NCBI GenBank assembly: GCA_964596345.1
Contig: CAZQSZ010000001.1
Location: 62,001-126,000, forward strand
DNA length: 64,000 bases
Source: CADEDV01 sp964596345
Lineage (GTDB): Bacteria > Bacteroidota > Bacteroidia > Chitinophagales > Chitinophagaceae
Direction of reading: 5' to 3'
The position numbers and the translations under genes were made by a program. The notes under the pieces are model-generated. The model saw only the letters and a list, made by a program, of their open reading frames with translations, made no database searches and was not told where the DNA came from. Shown here piece by piece: positions 1-8,887 of this stretch (within the stretch, counting starts at the first letter, position 1; every line of letters begins with the position of its first letter).

Positions 1-8
1 AGCACTAT

Positions 9-734
9 ATGAGTAACAAACCAACCCTCAATACCTCACTCTCTCCTGCCCTGCTTCATTTATATGATCTTAGTAACAGCGTGGTGGTGATCATTGATGT
101 ATTTCGTGCCACCTCCACCATTGCTTCAGCATTATACAACGGTGCCAAATGTGTGATACCGGTTGACTCGGTCCCTAAAGCTATTGAGATCAGTAAGAGT
201 ATCGGTGGTATTGCTGCCGGCGAAAGAGATGGAATGATAGCAGAAGGGCTGCAGCACGGCAATTCCCCATTAGAATATGGCCGTGAGTTTATCGAAAACC
301 AAACATTGGTACTGACCACTACTAACGGTACCCGTTTATTACAAATGGCCCTGGACAAAGGTGCCGATACGATCATCTCGGGTTCATTTCCCAACCTTTC
401 TGCTGTATGCGATTATCTTACTGCTGAAAAAAAGAACGTGGTATTAGGCTGCGCCGGCTGGAAAGATCGTTTCAACCTGGAAGACACTTTGTTTGCAGGA
501 GCGGTGATCAGCCGGTTGAAAAAAGATTTTACGATCCACTGCGATAGCTCACTGATGGCAGAAACGATGTACAATAAGCATAAAAACAATTTAGCCGGTT
601 TTGCCCCGAAGCTCACACACTATCATCGCCTGGTGGAAAGATTTGGTTTGATAGAAGATATCAAATTTTGTTTGACTGCCGACCTGGCGAATGTATTGCC
701 TTTATACAAAGAAGGAAAGCTGACGGCTAAGTAA
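9..734 (+). CDS. comB: 2-phosphosulfolactate phosphatase family protein (ComB)
   Basis: The 241-aa product matches the ComB family, Mg-dependent phosphatases that hydrolyse 2-phosphosulfolactate to sulfolactate. Visible family motifs are DVFRATST (residues 30-37, with the probable metal-binding Asp), AGERDG (70-75), GNSPLEY (84-90) and TTTNGTRLL (103-111). The length is normal for the family and there is no signal peptide, so it should be cytoplasmic. In methanogens the enzyme serves coenzyme M synthesis. Bacteria of this type are not known to make coenzyme M, so the physiological substrate here is uncertain. No pathway partner lies beside it within the window. The first ATG is only 8 bases from the window edge, so an earlier start cannot be excluded. 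Confidence 0.9.
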   Translation: MSNKPTLNTSLSPALLHLYDLSNSVVVIIDVFRATSTIASALYNGAKCVIPVDSVPKAIEISKSIGGIAAGERDGMIAEGLQHGNSPLEYGREFIENQTLVLTTTNGTRLLQMALDKGADTIISGSFPNLSAVCDYLTAEKKNVVLGCAGWKDRFNLEDTLFAGAVISRLKKDFTIHCDSSLMAETMYNKHKNNLAGFAPKLTHYHRLVERFGLIEDIKFCLTADLANVLPLYKEGKLTAK

Positions 735-1016
735 TAATTTTCAACAATAGTTTGGTGGTTAAACAAGCAGGGGCTGTGCGTTGTTCCTCTTCTTAGGAGA
801 GGCAAAAACCTACTAAGATACTTTATTTTTTTTGCACCCTCCTGCTCAAAAAATTATTTTTTATTTCTCCTGTTTTGCATGGAAATCCGCCCTGTATTCC
901 TTTAGATTTGCCGATTGCCCTTTTTTGAATCAGCAATATGCAATTGGCTGCGGGCAATTTAAATGACAGTTGAAAATCGCCGGTTGCTATTGCCCATTGT
1001 CTATTGAATTTCTGTT

Positions 1017-4000
1017 ATGGCCTTACCGCACCTTATCAAATATGTGTACACCCATGGAACTGATGAAGTGATCCGCCGCGGCAAAAAGATCCATGCCATT
1101 GGTTTTTGTGAACTGGTGGAGTATGATGATCTTTTTGGTTCTGCTATCTTCCGGGTGAAGGATGATATCTATTCTACTTTTTACAAAGTCTATATTCAGA
1201 AATTCAAAGACCCGAAAGGACTTTCACTGCGCTGCACCTGCCCGTATAATCTCGGTGATATCTGCCGGCATGAAGCGGCTTCTCTTTTTCAATTGCAGGA
1301 ACTCATTGACAGGGGACATTTACAAACCGGTGAAGTCAAATACGATCAGCGACATACTGTTGCCAAGATGAAGACTATTGACCTGAAAACATTACGCCTG
1401 CTTTCTTCCCAGGAAACGATACAGGAGGCGGAAACTTATTTACGGACACAGAAAGCCAGGATCGATTTTGCAGAGAATGAAACCGTGAAAGCAACCGTAA
1501 TACTGAATGGACAGGAATACAAAGTGATCATCCGCAAGAATGAGGAACGGAATTTTGATACAAGTTGTGACTATGACGACCCGGATCATCCTTTGTGTTT
1601 GCCCAAGATCATTGTGCTGGTACAGTTATTAAATTCTTACGGGGTTAATTATTTCGACAGCATCCGTAACTGGGATAAGGAAAAAAATAAATTGTTAGAA
1701 GCCTATGGCTATTCATTGAGTGATGACCTGAAAGGGAAATTTGAATTTGCCTATAAGGAAGGGAAACCCTTTTTACGGGTATTAGATACCTCTATCAAAA
1801 GAGTGGCCCCTGCCACCCAGCCCAGCCGTCCCGTTTTATTACCGATCAAAGAAAAACAGGCAGAAGCAGAATTGCAGGAGCCGGCATTTGTACAAGCCGA
1901 AGTGGTGAAACCAACACAACGGCTGGGAGTTGTTTTTAATTTCAATAAAAAAAACTACCCGCAGTTTACGGTGGATGTGGTGATCGGCGAAGGCAATGAT
2001 GAAGGAACCGCTTTTGCAGGTAAGGTGGAGAAGCTGGATATCAGCCGCTACGTGGAAACAGATAAACTCGCCGATACGGATAAAGAATTACTCACCATGC
2101 TGCGTAAGCTGCAGGAAACAGAGATCAATAAATATATCAGCCGTAATTCTCCCTTCTCGGGTATCTGGGAAAATATCATTCACCAGGAAGATGATGATCT
2201 GCCGGGTGAGACCAAAGAACTGATGGCGGAATACCTGCTCCCCAAGCTGAAGAAATTATTTACCGAAGCAGCAGGTAATGCACTGGTGTTTTTGTTGCCG
2301 GACAAGAAACCTTTCAAGACCGGTAATCTTGGAACACTGCAACTGGCGGCAGAAGAAGCAAGACCGCATTTCATCATCAAAAAGAATTCGCATTATACGA
2401 TCCATTGCAGGGTGAACCTGGGCAGTATGGAATATGACCTGGGAGAAAATGAAAGCCCCAGCCCTCTTTTCTTTTTATACAATGAACAGCTCCATCTCTG
2501 GAAGAATAATGAAGTGATCCACCTGGTGGAACAATTTTTACCCACAGGTAAAATGGAAGTGAAAGAAGAGGACTGGAATAAGACCTTGCAACAATTTATT
2601 TTACCCTTAGCAAAAGAACATAAAGTTGATTTTGATAAAGCACTGGTACAGGAAATAAAAGACGGTGACCCGGAAGTGAAACTCTTTTTGGTGGAGAAAG
2701 GGGATTACCTCGTTTTTCAACCTTCCTATTCCTACAAAGGATTTGAAACCAGGACAAGGGACCGGGATGAGATCGTGGTACCGCAGGGCGACCGGGTGCT
2801 GATCGTTCACCGTAACCGGGAAAAAGAAAACGAGTTTGTACAGCAGTTACAAAACCTGCATTCCAATTTTATTTTTAATGAAGAGAACGGATCACTGGCA
2901 TTAAAAGGAACAGATGTATTGAAGAACAACTGGTTCTTCCTGTTCGTGGATGCCATGAAAGATATGAAGACACCGGTCTTTGGGTTTGAGGCATTAAAAA
3001 ATTTCCGTTTCAATACGGCCAAGCCACAAACAAAGATCTTTATCAGCAGCAATACCGATTGGTTTGATGCCAAAGTGGATATCGTGTTTGGCGACCAGAA
3101 AGTAACGGTGGCCGAAGTAAAAAGAGCCTTAGCCAATAAACAGCAGTTTGTACAATTGAGTGATGGCACATTGGGTATCCTCCCGGAAGAATGGATCAAA
3201 AAATATTCATTGCTGTTCCGGGTGGGCGAAGGAAAGAATAATTCACTCAAACTATCCCGCTACCATCTCAGCGTGGTGGATGAACTCTATGAACAAAGGG
3301 ATGAGGAAGAGCTTTCGGTACAGCTCGAAGAAAAATATGAGAAACTGAGAGAGTTCAATACCATTAAAGAAATTGAACCACCGTATAACTTAAAAATGAT
3401 ACTCCGTCCTTACCAGGTAGCCGGTTATCAATGGCTGAATTACCTGAAAGATATTAACTGGGGCGGCATCCTGGCCGATGATATGGGTTTGGGTAAAACT
3501 GTGCAGGCCCTCTCTTTCATGGATCATTATAAAGCGGAAAAAGGCAACCTGAAAGCATTAGTGGTTTGTCCGACAACGCTTATTTATAACTGGGAGAACG
3601 AGATTAAAAAATTCACCCCGAAACTGACCTACCGCATTCATCATGGCGGCCAGCGGACAAGAGTGCGGGAAGAATTAATTGATCATGATGTGACGATCAC
3701 TACGTATGGCACCTTACGAAGTGATATCAAATTATTATTGAGTGTGGAATTTGATTATGTGATACTGGATGAAAGCCAGGCCATCAAAAACCCGGCGAGT
3801 AAAGTGACCAAGGCAGCAGGATTACTCAATGCCAAACACCGGTTGTGCATGAGTGGTACGCCACTGCAGAACAACACCTTTGATGTGTTTGCACAAATGA
3901 ATTTCCTGAATCCCGGTATGCTGGGTACGATGGAATTCTTCCGCCAGGAATTTGCGATCCCGATTGATAAGTTTGGCGAACAGGACCGCAAGGAGCATTT

Positions 4001-4790
4001 GAAAAAAATATTATACCCGTTCATTTTACGAAGAACAAAAGAACAGGTGGCGAAAGACCTGCCGGAAAAACAGGAAATGATCCTCTGGTGTGAGATGGAA
4101 GATGAACAACGAAAAATATATGATGCTTACCGGAATGATTTCCGGGATAAGATACTGGGGACGATACAGGAGCAGGGCATCCAGAAATCGCAGCTCACGA
4201 TCTTGCAGGGATTGATGAAACTACGGCAGATCTGTGATTCACCGGCAATATTGAATGAGCAGGAAAAATTTGAGAACCATTCCATCAAACTGGATGAACT
4301 GGCCAGGGAGATCGTGGAGAATATTGGTGATCATAAAGCACTGGTGTTTTCCCAGTTCCTCGGTATGTTGGCCTTGATAAGAGCCAAACTGGAAGAGCTT
4401 GGTATCAAATATGAATATTTTGATGGCAGCACGGCAGCACCTGACCGGGAGAAAGCCATACAAAGTTTCCAGAAGGATGATGAAGTGCGGGTATTTTTAA
4501 TCTCCCTCAAAGCCGGTGGAGTGGGACTTAACCTGACAGCGGCAGACTATGTCTATATTGTGGATCCCTGGTGGAACCCGGCCGTGGAGCAACAGGCCAT
4601 TGACCGTACCCACCGTATCGGGCAAACCAAAAATATCTTTGCCTACCGCATGATCTGTAAAGACACGATTGAAGATAAGATCATCCAGCTGCAGGAAAAG
4701 AAAAGAGCTTTAGCTAAAGACATTATCTCCGATGATACCTCGTTTGTAAAAGCACTGACAAGGGAAGATGTGGAGTATTTGTTTAGTTAA
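1017..4790 (+). CDS. SWIM zinc finger / SNF2-family DEAD-like helicase
   Basis: The 1257-aa protein is a Swi2/Snf2 ATPase of the bacterial type with an N-terminal SWIM zinc finger. The SWIM ligands are C73, C75, C83 and H85. A long middle region (about 100-800) has no domain I recognise. The motor starts near residue 815 with Walker A (DDMGLGKT), motif II DESQ (about 915) and SGTPLQNN (about 945). The C-terminal helicase lobe ends with the VGLNLTAADYV and DRTHRIGQ motifs near 1160-1205. Such proteins translocate on double-stranded DNA and remodel DNA-protein complexes, and the SWIM domain probably contacts nucleic acid or protein. It appears monocistronic. The specific cellular role is unknown. 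Length and motif set look complete. Confidence 0.93.
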   Translation: MALPHLIKYVYTHGTDEVIRRGKKIHAIGFCELVEYDDLFGSAIFRVKDDIYSTFYKVYIQKFKDPKGLSLRCTCPYNLGDICRHEAASLFQLQELIDRGHLQTGEVKYDQRHTVAKMKTIDLKTLRLLSSQETIQEAETYLRTQKARIDFAENETVKATVILNGQEYKVIIRKNEERNFDTSCDYDDPDHPLCLPKIIVLVQLLNSYGVNYFDSIRNWDKEKNKLLEAYGYSLSDDLKGKFEFAYKEGKPFLRVLDTSIKRVAPATQPSRPVLLPIKEKQAEAELQEPAFVQAEVVKPTQRLGVVFNFNKKNYPQFTVDVVIGEGNDEGTAFAGKVEKLDISRYVETDKLADTDKELLTMLRKLQETEINKYISRNSPFSGIWENIIHQEDDDLPGETKELMAEYLLPKLKKLFTEAAGNALVFLLPDKKPFKTGNLGTLQLAAEEARPHFIIKKNSHYTIHCRVNLGSMEYDLGENESPSPLFFLYNEQLHLWKNNEVIHLVEQFLPTGKMEVKEEDWNKTLQQFILPLAKEHKVDFDKALVQEIKDGDPEVKLFLVEKGDYLVFQPSYSYKGFETRTRDRDEIVVPQGDRVLIVHRNREKENEFVQQLQNLHSNFIFNEENGSLALKGTDVLKNNWFFLFVDAMKDMKTPVFGFEALKNFRFNTAKPQTKIFISSNTDWFDAKVDIVFGDQKVTVAEVKRALANKQQFVQLSDGTLGILPEEWIKKYSLLFRVGEGKNNSLKLSRYHLSVVDELYEQRDEEELSVQLEEKYEKLREFNTIKEIEPPYNLKMILRPYQVAGYQWLNYLKDINWGGILADDMGLGKTVQALSFMDHYKAEKGNLKALVVCPTTLIYNWENEIKKFTPKLTYRIHHGGQRTRVREELIDHDVTITTYGTLRSDIKLLLSVEFDYVILDESQAIKNPASKVTKAAGLLNAKHRLCMSGTPLQNNTFDVFAQMNFLNPGMLGTMEFFRQEFAIPIDKFGEQDRKEHLKKILYPFILRRTKEQVAKDLPEKQEMILWCEMEDEQRKIYDAYRNDFRDKILGTIQEQGIQKSQLTILQGLMKLRQICDSPAILNEQEKFENHSIKLDELAREIVENIGDHKALVFSQFLGMLALIRAKLEELGIKYEYFDGSTAAPDREKAIQSFQKDDEVRVFLISLKAGGVGLNLTAADYVYIVDPWWNPAVEQQAIDRTHRIGQTKNIFAYRMICKDTIEDKIIQLQEKKRALAKDIISDDTSFVKALTREDVEYLFS

Positions 4791-4875
4791 GCAGTTCATC
4801 GGCTCTCCCTGCCCGTTCATCCATTTTTCCGCATTATTACCTGCCCCGGCGAAGGTTAATTGACACTCTTACGTC

Positions 4876-4883
4876 TAACTTCG
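4876..4883 (+). promoter_or_regulatory. Candidate -7 element of the first barrel gene
   Basis: TAACTTCG lies 18 bases before the ATG of the barrel gene at 4902 and matches TAnnTTTG except for one base. The paralogous gene at 8888 has a similar TATTTTCG, and both continue as TTCGTA. No TTG stands at the expected -33 distance, and the TTAAC box array seen upstream of 8888 is absent here. Confidence 0.35.
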
Positions 4884-4901
4884 TACACATTGTAACCGTT
4901 T

Positions 4902-7796
4902 ATGAAGAAAATACTGACGCTGGTCGTTCTGACCTTATCCTTGTTCACCCTTGCACAAGCGCAAAAAACCGATGGTATCATTAAAGGCAAACTGACCGAT
5001 ACCGCTGCTAAACAGCCGATTGTGGATGCCACCATCTCGGTAATCAATACCAAAGATTCCTCGCTGGTCACGTTTACCCTGAGCAATAAGCTGGGGGCTT
5101 TTGAGATCAAGGGGCTGGCGGAAGGCGAGTATCAATTGGTCTTTTCCCACCAGGCCTATCAGCCGTTTAAGAGACTGGCCACCGTGACAGCCGATAAAAA
5201 AACTGCCGACTTTGGCGATATCGCCGTGGCCAAAGATTTTAAATCACTCGGCGAAGTGGTGGTGACCAACACGGTTCCGATCACAGTGAAAGGAGATACA
5301 GTACAGTTCAATGCAGAAGCGTTTAGAACAAAACCCAACGCAACCGCAGAAGACCTGTTGAAAAAACTACCCGGCGTGGAAGTGGATAAAGAAGGAAACG
5401 TAAAGGCACAGGGCGAACAGATACAAAAAGTGTATGTGGATGGTAAAGAGTTTTTTGGTACCGATCCCAAACTGGCTACGAAGAACTTAACAGCTGATAT
5501 GATCGAAAGTGTACAGGTCTTTGATGATATGAGCGACCAGGCTAAGTTTACCAAAATAGATGATGGCAGCCGGAGCAAGACACTCAATATTAAATTGAAG
5601 AAAGACCGTAACAAAGGTTATTTCGCCAGGGCTCTCGCATCGTATGGTGATAATGGCCGCTATGAGACCAATCTTAGTTTCAATAAATTCAAAGGCAACC
5701 AGCGGTTTTCTGTTCTCTTCAACGCCAATAATATTAATAAGCAGGGCTTCTCTTTTTCTGATATCATCAGCACTATGGGTGGGTTCAGCGGATTCGGCGG
5801 CGGTGGCGGCGGAATGGGTGGTGGTGGTGGTATGCAGGTCATGTCTGTCCGTGGTGGTGGCGGAGGTTTTGGTGGGTTTGGCGGCGGCGGCAGTACCGGT
5901 TTGATCCGTTCTTTGTCAACGGGTCTTAACTATACCGACCAGTGGGGCAGTAAGATCAAAGTAACAGGCAGTTATTTTTTATCCAACAGTAATACCGACC
6001 AGGAACAAAGCATTTTCCGTCGCACCACTTTCGTGGATTCTGTAGTTGCCCTTACTAAAGAATCATCTTCCAATAATAAAAACACCAATCATCGTTTCAA
6101 TCTGCGGTTTGAATACCAGATTGATTCAATGAACTCGATCCTCTATACACCGACACTGACTTTACAGCATTCGGAAAGTTATAGCCAGGATACTTCTTTT
6201 ACCAATTCAACCATTCCTTCAGATGATTTTCTTTCCATAACCGGAAGAACGAATAACAGCAACAAAAGGGACGGATTGAACTGGGGGAATAATCTTTTGT
6301 TCCGCCACAAGTTTGCAAAAATCGGCCGCACCTTAACCTTAGGCTGGAACGGAACCATCGGCAACAGCGAAAGCGATGGCTTCACTTTGTCGAGGAATAT
6401 TTTCTACCAGCCGGATGGCACTCCCTACAGGACCATTCAGCAAAACCAGCAGAACCAGCAAAAGACAACGACCAATAATAATGTATTCAGTACTTCTTAC
6501 ACAGAACCTTTCGGCCTGAATAAATTACTGGAGATCAATTATGCCTATACACATAACCTTAGTACTTCTGACAGGAAAACGTATAACTATAATTCCAGTA
6601 CCGATAAATACGATAACCCCAACCTGCAACTGACCAATGATTTTGAAAATACATTTGTGGCTCACCGGGTAGGTATGAACTTCCGGGTGCAGGAAAAGAA
6701 ATATAACTACCAGTTTGGTGTCGGAGTGCAACGGGCTACCCTGGAAAGCGACAGTTATTTGGCTATGACCGGGAAGGATTCCTTAACCAGCCAGAGTTTT
6801 ACCAACTTCTTTCCGACAGCGAATTTTAATTACACGCCTAACCGCGGAAAGAACTTCAGGATAGCTTATAATGGCAGAACCAACCAGCCTTCTGTTTCGC
6901 AGTTGCAGAATGTAATTGATAACTCCGATCCGCTGAATGTCAGATCCGGTAACCCCGAACTGAAACAGGAGTTCAATCATAATTTCAATATCAACTATAA
7001 CAGCTTTAATATTCTCACTTTTAAATTCATAGCGGCCAGTATCAACTTCAGTGCCACCAGTAATAAGATCGTCAACAGTATTGATACACTGGGGCGTGGT
7101 GTGCAGCTGACGGTACCGGATAACGTAAATGGGTATTACCGTGGATTTTCATTCATCACATTGGGCCTGCCCTTCAAGAACCCCAAACTGAAAGGTTCCA
7201 GTATCAATTTCACCAATAATATTTCCTATACCCGGGATGTGAGCTTATTGTATAAACAACGCAACATTGGTAAAACGATCTCCGTAAACCAGGGTGCCGG
7301 TATCAATATCAATAAAGAAAAGATTGATTTTGGTGTGAAGCTGAATATAGCGTACACAGATGTCAAATATTCCGTGAATACATCGCTGAATGAAAACTAT
7401 TTCACACAAACCTATTCAGGAGACTTCTCGTATACCTTTAAAGGCAATTTTATTATTTCCACCGATTTTGATTACCTGGTCAATACGGGTCGTGCAGAAG
7501 GGTTCAATCAAAATATTCCTTTGTGGAATGCGAGCATGAGCAAACAGGTATTTAAAAAGAAGAATGGCGAGATCAAAATTTCTGTCAATGATATCCTGAA
7601 CCAGAACCAGAGCATCACCCGTTCCACCGGTGATAACTATATACAGGATACAAGAAGTATGGTGCTGCGACGTTATTTTATGGTGAGCCTTTTATTCAAC
7701 CTGAACAAAATGGGTGGTAATGCGGGTCAACGGACCGGGATGCCGCCCATGCCACCGGGTATGCAACGGAATATGCGGGACATCCGGATCAACTAA
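4902..7796 (+). CDS. CarboxypepD_reg / plug / beta-barrel outer-membrane protein, paralog 1
   Basis: The 964-aa protein has a signal peptide (about 1-20, ending QAQ), a carboxypeptidase-regulatory-like beta-sandwich (about 22-105), a plug-like segment (about 120-225, with GDTVQFNAEAF, LLKKLPGVEV and VDGKEFFG) and a long C-terminal barrel rich in alternating aromatic and polar strands. This is the architecture of the TonB-receptor-like outer-membrane family common in Bacteroidota. The substrate is unknown and no SusD partner is present, so glycan import is not implied. Residues about 292-331 form a very Gly-rich insertion between plug and barrel, and the C-terminus carries a Met/Pro-rich stretch. 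It is clearly paralogous to the product at 8888 along its whole length. A terminator follows directly. Confidence 0.9.
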   Translation: MKKILTLVVLTLSLFTLAQAQKTDGIIKGKLTDTAAKQPIVDATISVINTKDSSLVTFTLSNKLGAFEIKGLAEGEYQLVFSHQAYQPFKRLATVTADKKTADFGDIAVAKDFKSLGEVVVTNTVPITVKGDTVQFNAEAFRTKPNATAEDLLKKLPGVEVDKEGNVKAQGEQIQKVYVDGKEFFGTDPKLATKNLTADMIESVQVFDDMSDQAKFTKIDDGSRSKTLNIKLKKDRNKGYFARALASYGDNGRYETNLSFNKFKGNQRFSVLFNANNINKQGFSFSDIISTMGGFSGFGGGGGGMGGGGGMQVMSVRGGGGGFGGFGGGGSTGLIRSLSTGLNYTDQWGSKIKVTGSYFLSNSNTDQEQSIFRRTTFVDSVVALTKESSSNNKNTNHRFNLRFEYQIDSMNSILYTPTLTLQHSESYSQDTSFTNSTIPSDDFLSITGRTNNSNKRDGLNWGNNLLFRHKFAKIGRTLTLGWNGTIGNSESDGFTLSRNIFYQPDGTPYRTIQQNQQNQQKTTTNNNVFSTSYTEPFGLNKLLEINYAYTHNLSTSDRKTYNYNSSTDKYDNPNLQLTNDFENTFVAHRVGMNFRVQEKKYNYQFGVGVQRATLESDSYLAMTGKDSLTSQSFTNFFPTANFNYTPNRGKNFRIAYNGRTNQPSVSQLQNVIDNSDPLNVRSGNPELKQEFNHNFNINYNSFNILTFKFIAASINFSATSNKIVNSIDTLGRGVQLTVPDNVNGYYRGFSFITLGLPFKNPKLKGSSINFTNNISYTRDVSLLYKQRNIGKTISVNQGAGININKEKIDFGVKLNIAYTDVKYSVNTSLNENYFTQTYSGDFSYTFKGNFIISTDFDYLVNTGRAEGFNQNIPLWNASMSKQVFKKKNGEIKISVNDILNQNQSITRSTGDNYIQDTRSMVLRRYFMVSLLFNLNKMGGNAGQRTGMPPMPPGMQRNMRDIRIN

Positions 7797-7800
7797 TTAA

Positions 7801-7830
7801 AAAACCCTGGCCAATTGGTCAGGGTTTTTA
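7801..7830 (+). terminator. Rho-independent terminator, probably bidirectional
   Basis: AAAACCCTG and CAGGGTTTT pair around a short GCCAATTGGT centre, starting 5 bases after the stop codon at 7796. The A-run on one side and T-run on the other let it work on both strands. This would also serve the small minus-strand ORF ending at 7858. Confidence 0.8.
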
Positions 7831-7857
7831 ATATAATGGGGGTTAGTAAGAGACTCG

Positions 7858-8016
7858 TTATTTTCTTCTTGCATACGTACCTGCTGCCGGTGATGTGCCG
7901 GAGATAAATACACACAATACAGACTTCATTAAACGGAGAAAATTGAAAGAAGGTTTGTAATACTGGCGGTAGATCTTTGCTTCTTCACGGGCATGTACAA
8001 TATTCCTGTTTTTCAT
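7858..8016 (-). CDS. Small hypothetical protein (52 aa)
   Basis: An ATG-initiated minus-strand frame of 52 aa begins MKNRNIVHAREEAKIY and ends in a basic AGTYARRK tail. I do not recognise it. It fills most of the 329-base gap between two plus-strand genes, is rich in Tyr, Arg and Lys, and faces a bidirectional hairpin at 7801-7830, the arrangement expected of a real convergent gene. A hydrophobic middle segment (about residues 27-40) is too short and polar for a confident membrane helix. Its reality rests on context only, with no family evidence. Confidence 0.4.
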   Translation of the reverse strand: MKNRNIVHAREEAKIYRQYYKPSFNFLRLMKSVLCVFISGTSPAAGTYARRK

Positions 8017-8125
8017 ATCGATTGGTTTTAAAAAGGGTTAACGAAAAAATGAATGTATAAAGTACGTATTAAAACTAAGATTTTATAATATTGCCCTTTG
8101 TTACTAACCCGTTAAATCCATACAG

Positions 8126-8716
8126 ATGAAAAAATCCGTAAAACTACTTGTGATTATTACGATGTCTCTATGCCTGGGCAGCTCTGCCCGGTCCCAGTTA
8201 AAATTGGCCGCAGCAAACAGTATTGCACCGGATATAAAGAAGGTGATACAGGATTATCCGCATCAGTTTCATAACCTGCTGGGAGAAGTGATTGTTCAGA
8301 ACCCGCAATCTACCGTCTATGCCTGTAATTTTAAAATGAAGGAAGCTGAAGAAGCTTCGATCACCAAATACAGCGCCGCCAACCAGTATGATATCATGAG
8401 CTGGCAGGCATTGTTATTAACCACGGAAGAATTTGAGGAGGCTAAAAAGAAATTCAGGTCGCTCTACAAAGAACTCAACAATCTTTCTGTACGCATGGAA
8501 GAAGGAGTTTACTTCCAGCTAAAAGGAGCCTACGAGGAACCGGTGGAAGAAAAGAAATTTACCACGGTTATTTTCTCCGTTGATAACGGTGGCAATAAAT
8601 TGAAAAAACTCAAAGTCGAACTGCAAATGCTGTATGAACCCATGGAATGGAAAGTGAAAGTGCTGGTTTACGATAAGGAACGGGAAGATGATGAAAGGGG
8701 CCCTGCAAGGGATTAA
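8126..8716 (+). CDS. Secreted hypothetical protein (196 aa)
   Basis: The protein starts with an export signal (MKKSVKLLVIITMSLCLGSSARSQ, cleavage near residue 24) and is otherwise a soluble mixed alpha/beta-looking chain with an acidic/basic C-terminus (KEREDDERGPARD). I do not recognise the family. It is likely periplasmic or surface-associated. It lies between two paralogous outer-membrane barrel genes in the same direction, separated from each by more than 170 bases, so co-transcription is not obvious. A structural role with the barrels is possible but is inference from position alone. Confidence 0.75.
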   Translation: MKKSVKLLVIITMSLCLGSSARSQLKLAAANSIAPDIKKVIQDYPHQFHNLLGEVIVQNPQSTVYACNFKMKEAEEASITKYSAANQYDIMSWQALLLTTEEFEEAKKKFRSLYKELNNLSVRMEEGVYFQLKGAYEEPVEEKKFTTVIFSVDNGGNKLKKLKVELQMLYEPMEWKVKVLVYDKEREDDERGPARD

Positions 8717-8775
8717 GTTGATTAGTTTATAAGTTAATCGGGTGCCGGGAGGAAAAGCTCAATGCCAACCAACCT

Positions 8776-8849
8776 GTTAACTAGTTAACCAGTCAACTGG
8801 TTAACCGAAACATTAACCTTCATTAACATTAAAGCAATCCAAATTAACC
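8776..8849 (+). promoter_or_regulatory. TTAAC-box operator array upstream of barrel gene 8888
   Basis: This stretch is packed with TTAAC boxes. GTTAACTAGTTAAC (8776-8789) is a perfect palindrome and overlaps a second palindrome (8784-8805, arms GTTAACCAGT and ACTGGTTAAC around CA). Next come TTAACCTTCATTAACATTAA (8813-8832) and TTAACC (8844-8849). The last three boxes, at 8813, 8823 and 8844, have the same 10- and 21-base steps as the boxes before the GLPGLI gene (33574-33610 on the minus strand). Direct repeats spaced one helical turn apart are typical of OmpR-family regulators. Confidence 0.7.
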
Positions 8850-8870
8850 GCCTTACCGGTTGGGTAAGAA

Positions 8871-8878
8871 TATTTTCG
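8871..8878 (+). promoter_or_regulatory. Candidate -7 element of barrel gene 8888
   Basis: TATTTTCG matches TAnnTTTG with one mismatch. It lies 58 bases downstream of the first box of the conserved TTAAC trio and about 10 bases before the ATG. There is no good -33 TTG, as expected if an activator bound to the boxes recruits polymerase. Confidence 0.45.
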
Positions 8879-8887
8879 TAGCTGTAA

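Noticed and set aside
4854..4862. GGTTAATTG before the first barrel gene as a TTAAC box
   Set aside because: Only one partial box is present and the offset to the -7 element does not fit the shared layout.
5779..5895. GGT/GGC-rich tandem tract, possible repeat array or CRISPR
   Set aside because: It is the in-frame Gly-rich insertion of the barrel protein. There are no spacers or regular repeat units.
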